DNA of 64,000 bases from Bacteroidota bacterium (GCA_016866255.1 VGMY01000005.1:1-64000), one strand, 5' to 3'; shown: positions 55,135-64,000, counted from the stretch's first letter. Numbers and translations: made by a program. Notes: a model not told the origin generated them from the sequence alone.

Positions 55135-57564
55135 ATGAAACGATTTTTACTGATTTTATCTGTCTTTTTTTCGGGCCAAATTTGTTATGCACAAAAATTT
55201 ATTGATCATTCGCCGCTTGTTCCTGCCAAAGACCGTTTAACCCCGCAAGAGGAGCAAGGCCGTTCGTGGACGGAGCAAGTCGAACAGCGCACCCTTTTCA
55301 CGAGTCATTTTAAAGACGAAAAAGGCAACACAAAAGGTGTTTTTAGCAAAAAACCCATACATTATTTCGATAAATTGGGAACCCTACAACCGATCCAACC
55401 CTTTTTACACAAAACACCAACCGGTTGGTCGGCAAATCAACAACCCTACCCCACTCACCTCAACAATGACGGAACCTACACCCTCAGTTTGGATCATCAA
55501 GGAACAACGATTTTATTGGGAAAAAACCGCAGTTACAACGGGGTACAAATGCCCCCTGTTCTGTTGGATGAATCGAAAGTAAGCCCAACGGGATGTCAAA
55601 TTGTTCAGGACAACTACACACAACAATTGATATTCATGGAGGATCGGGTTAAAAGCAACTTGCTCGTGAACTCTCCCGTGTCCTTAAACAATCCCAACTG
55701 TTTTATAATGACAGAAACCGTGGAACTTCCCGAGGGTTACGAATTCCGCTATGAACCCATGGAAACTATAGGTTTTGAGGATCTTATTATTCGCAACCCC
55801 AGAACTCCGATCTTCATCGATAACATGGTTTATGGATCCAATATATTAATTGTCCACAGCAGAACTCAACAGCCTTGTGGAAAAATTTTTGCCCCTTTTG
55901 CTTACGATGCCTCTATGGAATATAACCAATGTGCCATGAGTTTTGAAAAACTTGATGGGGGGAACAATTACCTGTTAAGCGTTGCCTTATCTGCTTCGTG
56001 GTTCAACGATGCGGAACGCATTTATCCAATAACCATAGACCCCCTAGTCGGCGGACCAACTGCCACGTGGGCCGGGGGCTACATGAATTCTTGTTTAACC
56101 CCCAATTATAATATCGATAGCCTTCAAGCGACGATCCCTGCGGGAGTTACGCCGACTGGCGTTTACATTACAGCAAGTTTTTACGCAGACCCGTGGTCGG
56201 GGGCAACCATGAGCCAGGGCGTTATGTATTTTAGCACAACTTGTGGCGTTTCTCAAACGTTTACCATTACAGGGCCGAACGCTCAATCTGCAGGCACCGC
56301 TTACTTGGATAGTTTTAATATGATGTCTCCTTTGGTGTGCTGTATTCCAGAATCTTGCAGCCCCACCAATTTTTATGTTCGCTTTCACCTTAGCCGATAT
56401 AGTTACGGAGGCGGTTGTAACATCACTTATATACGCTACGACCCTTTTACTACTTTATGGCCATTCCAAGTAGTGGTTTACGGAAGAACGCCCGAATCGT
56501 ATGGGTCGATGTGGTACGCAACGCAAACCCCACAATGTTCCAACGATTGTTCGGTGGAAGTTCGAGCCTATGCGCGATACGGAGTCGCTCCCTACACCTT
56601 TACTCACCCCTGGACTAATGCAACGGTTGTAACGGGAACCAACACAGGTTGTGGCGCGGGGTCAACCAATCACCTGTTCAACCTAACAATACCTAATTGT
56701 CCTATTTATTGCGACTCGACATACACCCTCTTGAACATTCCTCCTCCAGTCATTACCGATGCCTGTGGGGCGGTTATAACCAGCATTCCCTTCGAAACGC
56801 TTCCCATTAAACCCGCAACCAACATCGAATTGCAATACGATTCCATTGCTTGTTCTGGAAGCAACACCCAAGTCAGCCTATCCTCTTGTTTTAGCAATGG
56901 CACAGCCTATTATTATGGGGATAATGTCAGCGGTCAAGGCAACTTTGTGGTTAATGAAACCACCCTCAACGCCCCCAACATCCTCTCATTTAGCGCATAT
57001 GCTCAAGGGGATGGTTGCAATTCTGACACCACCACCTTTTCCATCACGGTTCACAGCAATCCTCAAGCTAATTACTCCGTTAATCCCTCTCCCGTTTTAG
57101 TGGGTGTTCCTATATTTTTTCAGGATCAAAGCGTCTCTCCTGCCTCCAACATTAGTCAATGGAATTGGGTTTATAATGACTCCTTGGTTTCCTTAAATAA
57201 CGCATGGAGTAATACGTTCCTCTATCCTTCCTCAAACCTTCTTTGCTTGGTAGTAGAGGACCTTGTTGGCTGTGTTGACTCCTTGTGCGAACCCCTGCTC
57301 ATTGTTCCTGCTGAGATCACGGCGCCCAATATAATAACCCCCAACAACGATCAACTAAACGATCGTCTTATCTTCAAAGATCTTGATTTTTATCCCGACA
57401 ATCAACTCCAGGTTTTTAACCGTTGGGGGAATCGGGTTTTCGAACAAAATAGCTATCAAAATACTTGGGAGGGGGATGACCTCACGGACGGTATTTATTT
57501 TTACATACTGACGCTAACAGAGAAAAACCAAACCTACAGCGGTTTCTTTCACCTTCAGCGCTAG
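55135..57564 (+). CDS. Large T9SS cargo protein with gliding-associated type B sorting domain
   Basis: An 809-residue exported protein. The signal peptide is MKRFLLILSVFFSGQICYA. The central 600 residues are beta-rich, cysteine-containing and unlike any family I recognise. A PKD-like domain lies about residues 650-730. The last ~75 residues (from NIITPNNDQLNDRL to the FHLQR end, with VFNRWGNRVFE) are the CHU_C/gliding-motility type B sorting domain. The protein is probably secreted through the outer membrane and attached to the surface or released. Confidence 0.88.
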   Translation: MKRFLLILSVFFSGQICYAQKFIDHSPLVPAKDRLTPQEEQGRSWTEQVEQRTLFTSHFKDEKGNTKGVFSKKPIHYFDKLGTLQPIQPFLHKTPTGWSANQQPYPTHLNNDGTYTLSLDHQGTTILLGKNRSYNGVQMPPVLLDESKVSPTGCQIVQDNYTQQLIFMEDRVKSNLLVNSPVSLNNPNCFIMTETVELPEGYEFRYEPMETIGFEDLIIRNPRTPIFIDNMVYGSNILIVHSRTQQPCGKIFAPFAYDASMEYNQCAMSFEKLDGGNNYLLSVALSASWFNDAERIYPITIDPLVGGPTATWAGGYMNSCLTPNYNIDSLQATIPAGVTPTGVYITASFYADPWSGATMSQGVMYFSTTCGVSQTFTITGPNAQSAGTAYLDSFNMMSPLVCCIPESCSPTNFYVRFHLSRYSYGGGCNITYIRYDPFTTLWPFQVVVYGRTPESYGSMWYATQTPQCSNDCSVEVRAYARYGVAPYTFTHPWTNATVVTGTNTGCGAGSTNHLFNLTIPNCPIYCDSTYTLLNIPPPVITDACGAVITSIPFETLPIKPATNIELQYDSIACSGSNTQVSLSSCFSNGTAYYYGDNVSGQGNFVVNETTLNAPNILSFSAYAQGDGCNSDTTTFSITVHSNPQANYSVNPSPVLVGVPIFFQDQSVSPASNISQWNWVYNDSLVSLNNAWSNTFLYPSSNLLCLVVEDLVGCVDSLCEPLLIVPAEITAPNIITPNNDQLNDRLIFKDLDFYPDNQLQVFNRWGNRVFEQNSYQNTWEGDDLTDGIYFYILTLTEKNQTYSGFFHLQR

Positions 57565-57595
57565 TTTTTAGGGAATTGCTTGTTAACTTTACCTA

Positions 57596-58159
57596 ATGAA
57601 ATTTCTGCTGGTTGGGCTCGGTAATCCTGGTGTTGAATATGAAAACACGCGCCACAATGTGGGATTCAGTGTCCTAGAAGCCCTGGCCAAAAAACATGAA
57701 GGGGCTTTCTCATTGAATCGCGGTGCGCATAGGGCGTCCATCAGATTTCGAGGCAAGTCCGTCATATTAATAAAGCCAACCACTTTTATGAATCTATCGG
57801 GTAAATCCGTAAACCACTGGCTCCAAAAAGAAGCTGTATGCCCAGAAAATTTATTAATTATTACCGATGATCTTGCCCTGCCTTTTGGTAAACTGAGGTT
57901 GAAAGCATCGGGATCCGATGGTGGCCACAATGGCTTAAAAAACATTGAATCCACGCTTCAAACGTCGCAATACGCTCGCTTGAGGTTTGGCATTGGGGGC
58001 AGCTTCCCCAAGGGCCAGCAATCAGAATATGTACTTGGGGCTTGGTCGGCAGAAGAGTTGGAAATGTTAGACGCGCGAATCGCGCGCGCTGTTGAAACGT
58101 GCGAAGCTTTTTGCACGCTTGGAGTGCAACTTGCCATGAGTCAATTCAACGGCACATAA
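57596..58159 (+). CDS. pth: Peptidyl-tRNA hydrolase
   Basis: Pth frees tRNA from prematurely released peptidyl-tRNA. The 187-residue protein has GLGNPGVEYENTRHNVGF (catalytic His near residue 20), KPTTFMNLSGKSV (near 60) and GSDGGHNGLKNIE (near 108). All are diagnostic of Pth. It lies between two large T9SS cargo genes and has no obvious link to them. Confidence 0.96.
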   Translation: MKFLLVGLGNPGVEYENTRHNVGFSVLEALAKKHEGAFSLNRGAHRASIRFRGKSVILIKPTTFMNLSGKSVNHWLQKEAVCPENLLIITDDLALPFGKLRLKASGSDGGHNGLKNIESTLQTSQYARLRFGIGGSFPKGQQSEYVLGAWSAEELEMLDARIARAVETCEAFCTLGVQLAMSQFNGT

Positions 58160-58182
58160 TCCTTAACCACCGTTCCTAGAAT

Positions 58183-60516
58183 CTACCATTTAAGGGTGCG
58201 TACGGTTTGAATAAACCCGTTGTGCTCTGCGTTGACAAAATAAACCCCTTGTGGAATATTAAGTTCCACGGTCCATGCTTCTTGATGCAATAAATCGGCT
58301 TGGTAAAGCAATTTTCCTGCGATATCGGTAATATTAACACTGCCGGTAAAAGGCTGATTAAACGATAAATTCATCGCATTCACGAAAGGATTTGGCGTTA
58401 CATTGAAAGATTGCAAGGAAAGTTCGTCAATTCCAATCGAGTTGATGGTTACACAATTCGAGGTGTCCGAACAACCGTTAGCATCCGTGCTTATCACCGC
58501 ATAGATGCCGTTTTGCGTCACCAATAACAACGAGCCGTTAGCCCCGGGAAGATTGGTTCCTGTAGTACAATTAATCCATTGATACATCAACCCAGTATTG
58601 CTAGAAACCAATTGCTGTCCGTTACTTGGATTGATGGAAACCGTGTTGTTCACTTGGTTTACGGTTAAGACCATAACTACAATGCTGTCACATCCTTGTG
58701 CATTGGTTAAGGTATCAGAATAGGTGCCGGCTTGGGTAAGGTAAGCTCCATTAAACAACACTTGTTCTCCTTGGCAAATGGACTGGTTTTGATTGATGGT
58801 TTCCCCCAAACAACTGATGTAAATAAAATCGGTATACAGCTCATTTCCTCCACCATTTACCTGTGCTTGAACCGTCGTGTAACCCACATTTCCATTCGAA
58901 AAAAAAGCGGGATTCGTGTTGGCAGAAATCGCATTTGCAGGAGTATTAAACGTCCAAAGCACGGTATTGGCGTTCATCGCTTGGGTTTGCATGGACGCAT
59001 TGCTGCACGTTGCATAACTGATGTGAATTTCCGGCTGTGCTTGTAAATTAAAGGTGTCGATTTGGGTTTGTAAGGTGTCTCCCGCGACCAAATAAACCGA
59101 CTGAGATATTCCGTTGGATCCATTACCTCCCTTTCCCCCTGCGCCTCCAGACCCTCCAGACCCTCCTGGCGCACCGTCACCAATTTCACTCGTACAAGAG
59201 GCCTGTATTGCCCCTCCATTTCCACCATTCCCTCCAACACCTCCATTACCCCCAATACCACCTGAGCCTGGAGTACCAGACTGAATGAAACAATCTACCA
59301 TGTTTCCACCTTGTCCGTTGACGTTAATGTAAATTCCAAAGGAGCTGCCGCCGCCATAACCGCCTGTTCCTCCTTGACCGCCCTGGCCTCCACCCCCTCC
59401 ACCGGCACCACCGTTTCCGGGTCCATTATCGCACAGAGCACATACTTGCCTTCCGCCGCCGCCGCCGCCGCCGCCGCCAGAACCTCCACAACCGTCGGCA
59501 CCATTCAGTGCTTGAGTTCCTGGTTCCCAAAATCCTGCTGCGTTGGTTCCCGCAGGGCCGTTGCCTCCGATAGCTCCGGCAGAACCCGCAACCCCGTTGG
59601 CTCCGTTCGTGCCATTTCCTCCCGGGTCTCCGTCATTTCCTTTATTTCCTCCTGCTCCTCCATTCGAACATGCCGAAGCTCCTCCTGCTCCACCGTTGCC
59701 TCCATTATTGGAAGTGCACTCATCCCCGCCGGCTCCACCGCCACCACCAGCACCACCATTTCTCCCTGTTCCTGCGGTTCCCGCAGAACCCGGATTCGTA
59801 GCATTGTTTTGTTGAGGACCACCAGCGCCACCAGCAACACCTCCGCCTCCTTGGCCTCCAACTCCTCCGTTACCGCCCGCGTTACCGCTGCTGAACGTAC
59901 ATGTACCACCATCACAACTTCCAGGGCCTCCTTGGGCGCCGTTCCCTCCATTTATACCGCTAAGGCCGGCTAAACCATTAAGGCCCGGACTCGCATTGCC
60001 GCTAAAAATTTGACATCTCACTATGTTATAAGCGCTGCAACTGTCCATGTAGATGCCGTAAACCGTTGTCCCAAAAGGCTGAGCTTGTGTTGGTGCTGCA
60101 GCATTATCTGTTTGTACGGTTAGATCCTGAAAACGAAACCCTGTTTTGTTCACTAATTCAATAGCGGATATTCTCGGCGCGTTAAGAGGGCCGGAAAGGT
60201 TGCTGTTCGTCCTGAAAATGGTGGTGGCTCCTGCAGCACTGGTTTTGGTCCATGATAAACTGTCAATAAATCCCCCTTCAATGGAAATGTTCTGACCATT
60301 TAGGCTTAAGGAACTATTAATAGTGTAAATTCCGGTTGCCATACGAATATGGCTGTTGTTCTGAGCCGTGGTAAAAGCCGTGGTAATATCCATGGGATCG
60401 TTCATGCTTCCGACCCCTGTAGGTATTCCCGTTGGGCTTACGTAAACAATATTGCACTGCGCTTTGGTATTCCAAACTAAAAAAACGACACAACTAACCA
60501 AGAATATTTTTTTCAT
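58183..60516 (-). CDS. T9SS cargo protein with long glycine-rich region
   Basis: A roughly 777-residue secreted protein. The start MKKIFLVSCVVFLVWNTKAQ gives a clean signal peptide, and in-frame Met codons at 60534 and 60546 are alternatives. The N-terminal 170 residues resemble a beta-helix (parallel repeat) start. Residues of about 180-470 are a low-complexity region of GG and GxGG repeats with scattered Asn, Ala and Cys. After it comes an adhesin-like beta region, and the C-terminal 85 residues (FNVTPNPFVNAMNLSF to the end) are a type A sorting domain. Confidence 0.85.
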   Translation of the reverse strand: MKKIFLVSCVVFLVWNTKAQCNIVYVSPTGIPTGVGSMNDPMDITTAFTTAQNNSHIRMATGIYTINSSLSLNGQNISIEGGFIDSLSWTKTSAAGATTIFRTNSNLSGPLNAPRISAIELVNKTGFRFQDLTVQTDNAAAPTQAQPFGTTVYGIYMDSCSAYNIVRCQIFSGNASPGLNGLAGLSGINGGNGAQGGPGSCDGGTCTFSSGNAGGNGGVGGQGGGGVAGGAGGPQQNNATNPGSAGTAGTGRNGGAGGGGGAGGDECTSNNGGNGGAGGASACSNGGAGGNKGNDGDPGGNGTNGANGVAGSAGAIGGNGPAGTNAAGFWEPGTQALNGADGCGGSGGGGGGGGGRQVCALCDNGPGNGGAGGGGGGQGGQGGTGGYGGGSSFGIYINVNGQGGNMVDCFIQSGTPGSGGIGGNGGVGGNGGNGGAIQASCTSEIGDGAPGGSGGSGGAGGKGGNGSNGISQSVYLVAGDTLQTQIDTFNLQAQPEIHISYATCSNASMQTQAMNANTVLWTFNTPANAISANTNPAFFSNGNVGYTTVQAQVNGGGNELYTDFIYISCLGETINQNQSICQGEQVLFNGAYLTQAGTYSDTLTNAQGCDSIVVMVLTVNQVNNTVSINPSNGQQLVSSNTGLMYQWINCTTGTNLPGANGSLLLVTQNGIYAVISTDANGCSDTSNCVTINSIGIDELSLQSFNVTPNPFVNAMNLSFNQPFTGSVNITDIAGKLLYQADLLHQEAWTVELNIPQGVYFVNAEHNGFIQTVRTLKW
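59110..59995 (-). repeat. Glycine-codon-rich low-complexity region
   Basis: Inside the T9SS gene, GGN-type codons and GGTGG-like short repeats recur for almost 900 bases. The stretch is visibly more GC-rich than its surroundings. It encodes the GG/GxGG region of the protein. The same repetition keeps several other reading frames open, which produces misleading shadow frames. Confidence 0.8.
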
Positions 60517-60636
60517 AGCTTGAAAACTTTTCATCGAAAATACCACTTTAAGCTGATTTATTTCACTTCAGTGATGGAGTAAAAGAAAATGCGTATCTTT
60601 TAGAATCGAAAACCGCTCTTTTTATAAACACTGAAC

Positions 60637-60804
60637 ATGAAACGTATTTTAACCAAATGGGATAAGTTTAAACTGGGGAAAAAACTGCATTATTTACAAA
60701 AACGCATACACCGGGCTGTAGAAAACGGATATCAAGAAAAAATTACTACTTACAGTCGCTATTTGCGCCACGTTCAGGAGAAATTAAAACACATTAAAGA
60801 GTAG
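60637..60804 (+). CDS. Small basic protein, 55 residues
   Basis: An ATG-started frame giving MKRILTKWDKFKLGKKLHYL and then QKRIHRAVENGYQEKITTYS up to a KHIKE end. It is basic and looks helical throughout, with no signal peptide and no family I recognise. It lies between the divergent T9SS gene and the convergent truB, whose 3' end it overlaps by 11 bp. A TATCTTTT sequence in the 90 bp upstream is a near match to the -7 consensus. It may be a real small gene. Confidence 0.55.
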   Translation: MKRILTKWDKFKLGKKLHYLQKRIHRAVENGYQEKITTYSRYLRHVQEKLKHIKE

Positions 60805-61492
60805 GGCTTTCCATGGATTTTATGATGTGTATCCAATCCTCAACGGATTTTCCTTCTTCAACACGGAACTCTCCAGATTGCGTCCTTTTAAGCGCAATCA
60901 ACGTAGCCCCCGAACCAAGACGTGCACCAAATTCCTGAGCAATAGCGCGAATGTACGTTCCCTTAGAACACGAAATTTCAAAATCAATTTCCGGAAATTG
61001 ATTTGCCTTGGTTATAAATTTCATAATGGTGATCGCGTGGGATTTTAATTCCATGTGTTTTCCTTCCCTCGCAAGAAGGTAAGCGCGTTTACCGTTAACT
61101 TGCTTGGCCGAATACAACGGAGCAATCTGATGCTGTTCTCCTAAAAAACTTTGACTAACCTCGTGCAGAGCTGATTCAGTAATGTGATCTGTCGGAAAAG
61201 TTGCGTTGTATTGGGTTTCTAAATCAAAAGACGGCGTTGTTTTTCCGAGAAGAAACGTTCCAGTATAGGTCTTATCTTGAGCCATGAAAACGTTCACCTT
61301 TTTGGTTTGTTTTCCGGTGCAAATTATTAAAAGACCCGTAGCCAAAGGATCAAGCGTTCCTGCATGACCGACTTTAATTTTCTTAACCTTTAACGCGCGC
61401 TTTAAATGCCAACGTAATTTATTAACCACATCAAAAGATGTCCAACCGTAGGGTTTGTCGACCAACATTACCGTTCCTTCTAAAAAATTCAT
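60794..61492 (-). CDS. truB: tRNA pseudouridine-55 synthase
   Basis: TruB makes pseudouridine 55 in the T loop of tRNAs. The 232-residue protein has the conserved VDKPYGWTSFDVVNKLR N-terminus and the catalytic GHAGTLDPLATGLL (Asp near residue 48). YSAKQVNGKRAYLLAREG follows near residue 120, and CSKGTYIRAIAQEFG near 170. It overlaps uppP by 4 bp. The ftsX-DUF3098-uppP-truB order is well known in Bacteroidota. Confidence 0.96.
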   Translation of the reverse strand: MNFLEGTVMLVDKPYGWTSFDVVNKLRWHLKRALKVKKIKVGHAGTLDPLATGLLIICTGKQTKKVNVFMAQDKTYTGTFLLGKTTPSFDLETQYNATFPTDHITESALHEVSQSFLGEQHQIAPLYSAKQVNGKRAYLLAREGKHMELKSHAITIMKFITKANQFPEIDFEISCSKGTYIRAIAQEFGARLGSGATLIALKRTQSGEFRVEEGKSVEDWIHIIKSMESPTL

Positions 61493-62358
61493 GGTAAATA
61501 AACGCTTGTTGTTGTTTGATCGGCTTTTCTAGATTTTAGGTCTGAGGGATAATTCAGAAAAATAAAAACCAAAATCAGCCCAACTACCATTCGATATATT
61601 CCCCAAATTTTAAATCCATAACGTTGTAAAAACCCAATAAACGTTTTAACTGCCAAGAAAGCAACTGCAAAAGAAGCTACATTGCCCAACAAAAAAATCA
61701 TCGTATTATGGTTTGAATCCAAAACCATTTCGTAACCCTTCATGACTTCTCCATGCACCTCCCAATTTTTTAACATCAACGAATAGAATGCAACCGAAGC
61801 CATGGTTGGTACAGCTAAAAAAAAACTAAATTCGGCCGCTGCTTTTCGGCTCAACCCCTGCTGCAACCCCCCAACAATTGAAGCCGCTGATCGGCTTACT
61901 CCAGGCATCATTGCTAAACATTGCCAAAAACCTATAAGGACTCCTTTCCGCAAGGAAATATCCTTATCAGAAGCGGGATTTTGATGCGAAAAGATGCGAT
62001 CTACGCACAATAAAATTGCTCCGCCAAGAATTAAAACAACCGCTACGATTAGGGGTTTTTCGAAAACAGCTTCAATTTTTTCATCGAACAATTTCCCCAA
62101 GACCAAGGCCGGAATTACCGAAAGAACTAATAACTTATAAAATGTCCAAGAAGATTGAATAAAAAACCGCTGTCGGTAAACCACCACAACAGCTAAAATA
62201 GCCCCGAATTGTATCGAAACCGTAAACATTTTTACGTAATCGGTGGGCGTAATTCCGAGCAAGTGTTCAGCAAACAACAGATGTGCCGTACTGGAGATAG
62301 GTAAAAACTCTGTCAAGCCTTCAACCAAAGCGAGGATCAACGCCTCTAAAACCGACAT
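61489..62358 (-). CDS. uppP: Undecaprenyl-diphosphatase
   Basis: This membrane phosphatase recycles the lipid carrier of cell-wall synthesis. The 289-residue protein has ALVEGLTEFLPISSTAHL (about residues 11-28) and MPGVSRSAASIVGGLQQGLS (about 150-169), the two UppP (BacA) signatures, plus about eight membrane segments. It lies one base downstream of the DUF3098 gene and overlaps truB by 4 bp. Confidence 0.96.
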   Translation of the reverse strand: MSVLEALILALVEGLTEFLPISSTAHLLFAEHLLGITPTDYVKMFTVSIQFGAILAVVVVYRQRFFIQSSWTFYKLLVLSVIPALVLGKLFDEKIEAVFEKPLIVAVVLILGGAILLCVDRIFSHQNPASDKDISLRKGVLIGFWQCLAMMPGVSRSAASIVGGLQQGLSRKAAAEFSFFLAVPTMASVAFYSLMLKNWEVHGEVMKGYEMVLDSNHNTMIFLLGNVASFAVAFLAVKTFIGFLQRYGFKIWGIYRMVVGLILVFIFLNYPSDLKSRKADQTTTSVYLP

Positions 62359-62359
62359 C

Positions 62360-62665
62360 TTACTTCTGTTTTTGGGACTTTGAACTCTTATCGGCCGCTT
62401 CGTCTTTCAATGGCTCGTTTCCAGAGTTTATGCTGGGTCTTTTTATCACCGAATAAAAAATGACCGCATAACCTATTGCTATGAGAAATGGCGCTACCGT
62501 AATTCGTACTGGACTAAATAAGGCCTCCTCGTCAAAGGAATTGGGATCATCAGAACCTCCGCCTATCATGAATACAAATCCCAAAACATTAATAAACAAT
62601 CCAATAAGGAGTATTCCGTAATTCTTAACATTAAAACCAAAATGGTCTATTTTACGCATAATCAA
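62360..62665 (-). CDS. DUF3098 membrane protein
   Basis: A 101-residue protein with two predicted membrane helices (about residues 16-34 and 55-70). The conserved GGGSDDPNSFDEEALFSPVR linker is the DUF3098 signature. The tail is Lys/Ser-rich. Members always sit between ftsX and uppP in Bacteroidota and may assist cell division or envelope synthesis, but this is unproved. It overlaps ftsX by 4 bp. Confidence 0.88.
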   Translation of the reverse strand: MIMRKIDHFGFNVKNYGILLIGLFINVLGFVFMIGGGSDDPNSFDEEALFSPVRITVAPFLIAIGYAVIFYSVIKRPSINSGNEPLKDEAADKSSKSQKQK

Positions 62666-63546
62666 TAGAGTTTATCAAGTTTTAACCGCAAATACTTGCT
62701 TAAGGCAAACCAAGTAGATGCGAAAGTAATGAAAACCCCCATAAACACCAATGAAGCGGTTAATAATAAAAGATTGAACAAAGAAAAGGTAATTTCTATG
62801 GTTTCCAAGGTATTGTTGAGGGCATAAAATACCGTTATTAACAATAGCAAGGCTAGAAAAGCAGATATAATTCCATTGATAACCGACTGTCGAAGGAAGG
62901 GATGACGTATAAACGCTCCGGTTGCTCCCACCAATTGCATCGTTTTAATTGTAAACCGCCGAGAATACAATTCCATGCGTATGGTATTGTTAATCATGGC
63001 TACAGCAATGACAATCAACAAGAAAGCAACGGTGAGAAAAACCAGCGCAAACTGTTTGAAACCAAGGTTAATGCGTTCTACCGAAGAACTGTCATAACTT
63101 ACCTCATCTACCATTTCAGGATATTTTTCAAGCAATTTTTTCTGAATCTTCTTTAACCCTGATTTCGTTGCATACGAAGCTGATGGGTTAAAACACAAAG
63201 AAGGTGGAAGGGGATTCTCCTCTTCAAACAATGCTTGAATATCCTTAGACCCCTCGGAGGTGAACTCTTCTATGGCTCTTTCTGCAGAAATAAACCAAAC
63301 CTTATTAATTTCCTTCCAAGGCCTCATTTGGGTTTCTATTTGTTTAATGTCGGCATCTTGAATATCTGATTTAAAAAAGATGTCGCACTGAATGTTTTCT
63401 TTCGCTTGTTTTTGTACTGAATTTAAAGCCATGGACCCGCTTAACACAATTCCTATCAGGAAAAGAACCAAGGAAATTCCGACTATCGTAGACACATAAC
63501 TGTTTCTAATGCCCCTATTGGTATACTTCTCTAATGTTTCCGACAT
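62662..63546 (-). CDS. ftsX: Cell-division ABC transporter permease FtsX
   Basis: A 294-residue FtsX-type membrane protein, which with FtsE couples division to peptidoglycan hydrolysis. The start at 63546 (MSETLEKYTNRGIRNSY) is preferred, because the frame upstream of it lacks any family sequence. There is one N-terminal helix, a periplasmic domain (about residues 45-155) and three C-terminal helices. TIKTMQLVGATGAFIRHPFL near residue 200 is the family motif. ftsE is not in the window. Confidence 0.93.
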   Translation of the reverse strand: MSETLEKYTNRGIRNSYVSTIVGISLVLFLIGIVLSGSMALNSVQKQAKENIQCDIFFKSDIQDADIKQIETQMRPWKEINKVWFISAERAIEEFTSEGSKDIQALFEEENPLPPSLCFNPSASYATKSGLKKIQKKLLEKYPEMVDEVSYDSSSVERINLGFKQFALVFLTVAFLLIVIAVAMINNTIRMELYSRRFTIKTMQLVGATGAFIRHPFLRQSVINGIISAFLALLLLITVFYALNNTLETIEITFSLFNLLLLTASLVFMGVFITFASTWFALSKYLRLKLDKLY

Positions 63547-63625
63547 AATGCGAAAATAATGAAAACCTAAAGATTGAATTGAACGCGACTTAGGATTAAT
63601 CCACGTTGGGTTGTTTATAGCCCTG

Positions 63626-64000
63626 CTACGGGTTGGGCTCAATCCAATCTCCGTGCGATTTTATAAGTTCTATCAATGCATCTACCGCATCCTCCGTATC
63701 GACATTTTTACGAACTACCTCTTTTTCCTTATACAAGGTAATCTTGCCAGGCCCCGAACCCACATATCCATAATCCGCATCTGCCATTTCACCCGGTCCA
63801 TTCACAATACACCCCATAATGCCAATTTTTAAACCTTTAAGATGGCTAGTACGAGACCGTATTTTCGCCGTGGTTTCTTGCAAATCAAAAAGCGTTCGCC
63901 CACAACTTGGACATGAAATATATTCCGTTTTCGAAATTCTTAACCGCGTCGCCTGCAGGACTCCAAATGCCACCTTATTTACCTCTGTTTTGGGTTGATT
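63626..64000 (-). CDS. ispG: 4-hydroxy-3-methylbut-2-enyl diphosphate synthase (C-terminal part)
   Basis: The 3' part of ispG/gcpE, cut by the window edge, with the 5' end beyond base 64000. The 124 visible residues contain the iron-sulfur ligands: [18 protein letters not shown] (two Cys) and [20 protein letters not shown] (third Cys). The Glu and Asn nearby are also intact. IspG acts near the end of the non-mevalonate isoprenoid pathway, whose ispD is at 31.7 kb. Confidence 0.95.
   Translation of the reverse strand, partial: NQPKTEVNKVAFGVLQATRLRISKTEYISCPSCGRTLFDLQETTAKIRSRTSHLKGLKIGIMGCIVNGPGEMADADYGYVGSGPGKITLYKEKEVVRKNVDTEDAVDALIELIKSHGDWIEPNP

Noticed and set aside
59311-59973. Long plus-strand frame rich in Ser/Ala/Thr, and a second minus-strand frame at 59505-59951
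   Set aside because: Both are by-products of the glycine-codon repeats in the T9SS gene, which keep several frames open.
60520-60546. Upstream Met codons of the glycine-rich protein as the start
   Set aside because: Possible, but MKKIFLV at 60516 gives the most typical signal peptide.

Overview
The window looks like ordinary chromosome of a Bacteroidota member, most likely order Flavobacteriales. Evidence: two proteins with type IX secretion (T9SS) C-terminal sorting domains, one of them the gliding-associated type B form; Bacteroidota families such as the DUF4270 lipoprotein and DUF3098; a single fused cytochrome b subunit in an sdhCAB operon; promoter elements matching TAnnTTTG; and an apparent lack of Shine-Dalgarno sequences before start codons. 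The base composition is moderately AT-rich. I saw no phage, transposon, integrase, plasmid or CRISPR locus. Coding density is very high, with many 1-28 bp overlaps between neighbours.

Layout. 0.1-8.1 kb (minus): a long co-directional block, mutY, leucyl aminopeptidase, pdxA, DUF177, rpmF, plsX, fabH, accB, accC (base-excision repair, peptide turnover, vitamin B6, ribosome and fatty-acid initiation). 8.2-10.8 kb (plus): HU protein, a 30-residue basic ribosomal-protein-like peptide, rng and recX. 10.8-14.7 kb (minus): lysS, mgtE and an exported superoxide dismutase. 14.7-20.7 kb (plus): ileS, an orphan biotin carrier protein, ppk1. 20.7-23.0 kb (minus): glycosyltransferase, LpxH-like phosphoesterase, DUF2141 protein. 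23.0-25.8 kb (plus): galE, tatD, ansA. 25.8-27.8 kb (minus): kup. Then tRNA-Ser(GGA), followed by a 320-bp non-coding stretch full of hairpins and a tandem repeat.

28.3-31.6 kb (minus): alpha/beta hydrolase, aminopeptidase P, lipoprotein, gamma-carbonic-anhydrase-like protein, and a small gene resembling only the C-terminal tail of cysteinyl-tRNA synthetase. 31.7-37.0 kb (plus): ispD, LD-carboxypeptidase, sdhC-sdhA-sdhB. 37.0-39.6 kb (minus): small membrane protein, rnc, fabF, acpP. 39.7-41.5 kb: purN (plus) against kynU (minus). 41.5-45.6 kb (plus): a tightly overlapping operon hemL, SDR enzyme, cruF-like, crtZ-like, lycopene cyclase, which is a carotenoid-tailoring cluster. 45.6-47.4 kb (minus): rfaE2-like, panD, panC. 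47.4-51.4 kb (plus): GT5 N-domain protein, DUF4270 lipoprotein, glmS. 51.4-54.9 kb (minus): PAP2-like membrane protein, rpoN, asnS. 55.1-60.5 kb: two T9SS cargo proteins flanking pth; the second has a roughly 290-residue glycine-rich region. 60.6-64 kb: a 55-residue basic protein (plus), then truB, uppP, DUF3098, ftsX and the 3' part of ispG (minus).

No obvious new defence or mobile system is present. The best leads are the free-standing CysS-tail protein with its own promoter, the carotenoid operon fused to hemL, the orphan biotin carrier behind ileS, the enlarged SdhC loop, the small mS38/bS22-like protein, the repeat and bidirectional terminator region after tRNA-Ser, and the glycine-rich T9SS protein.
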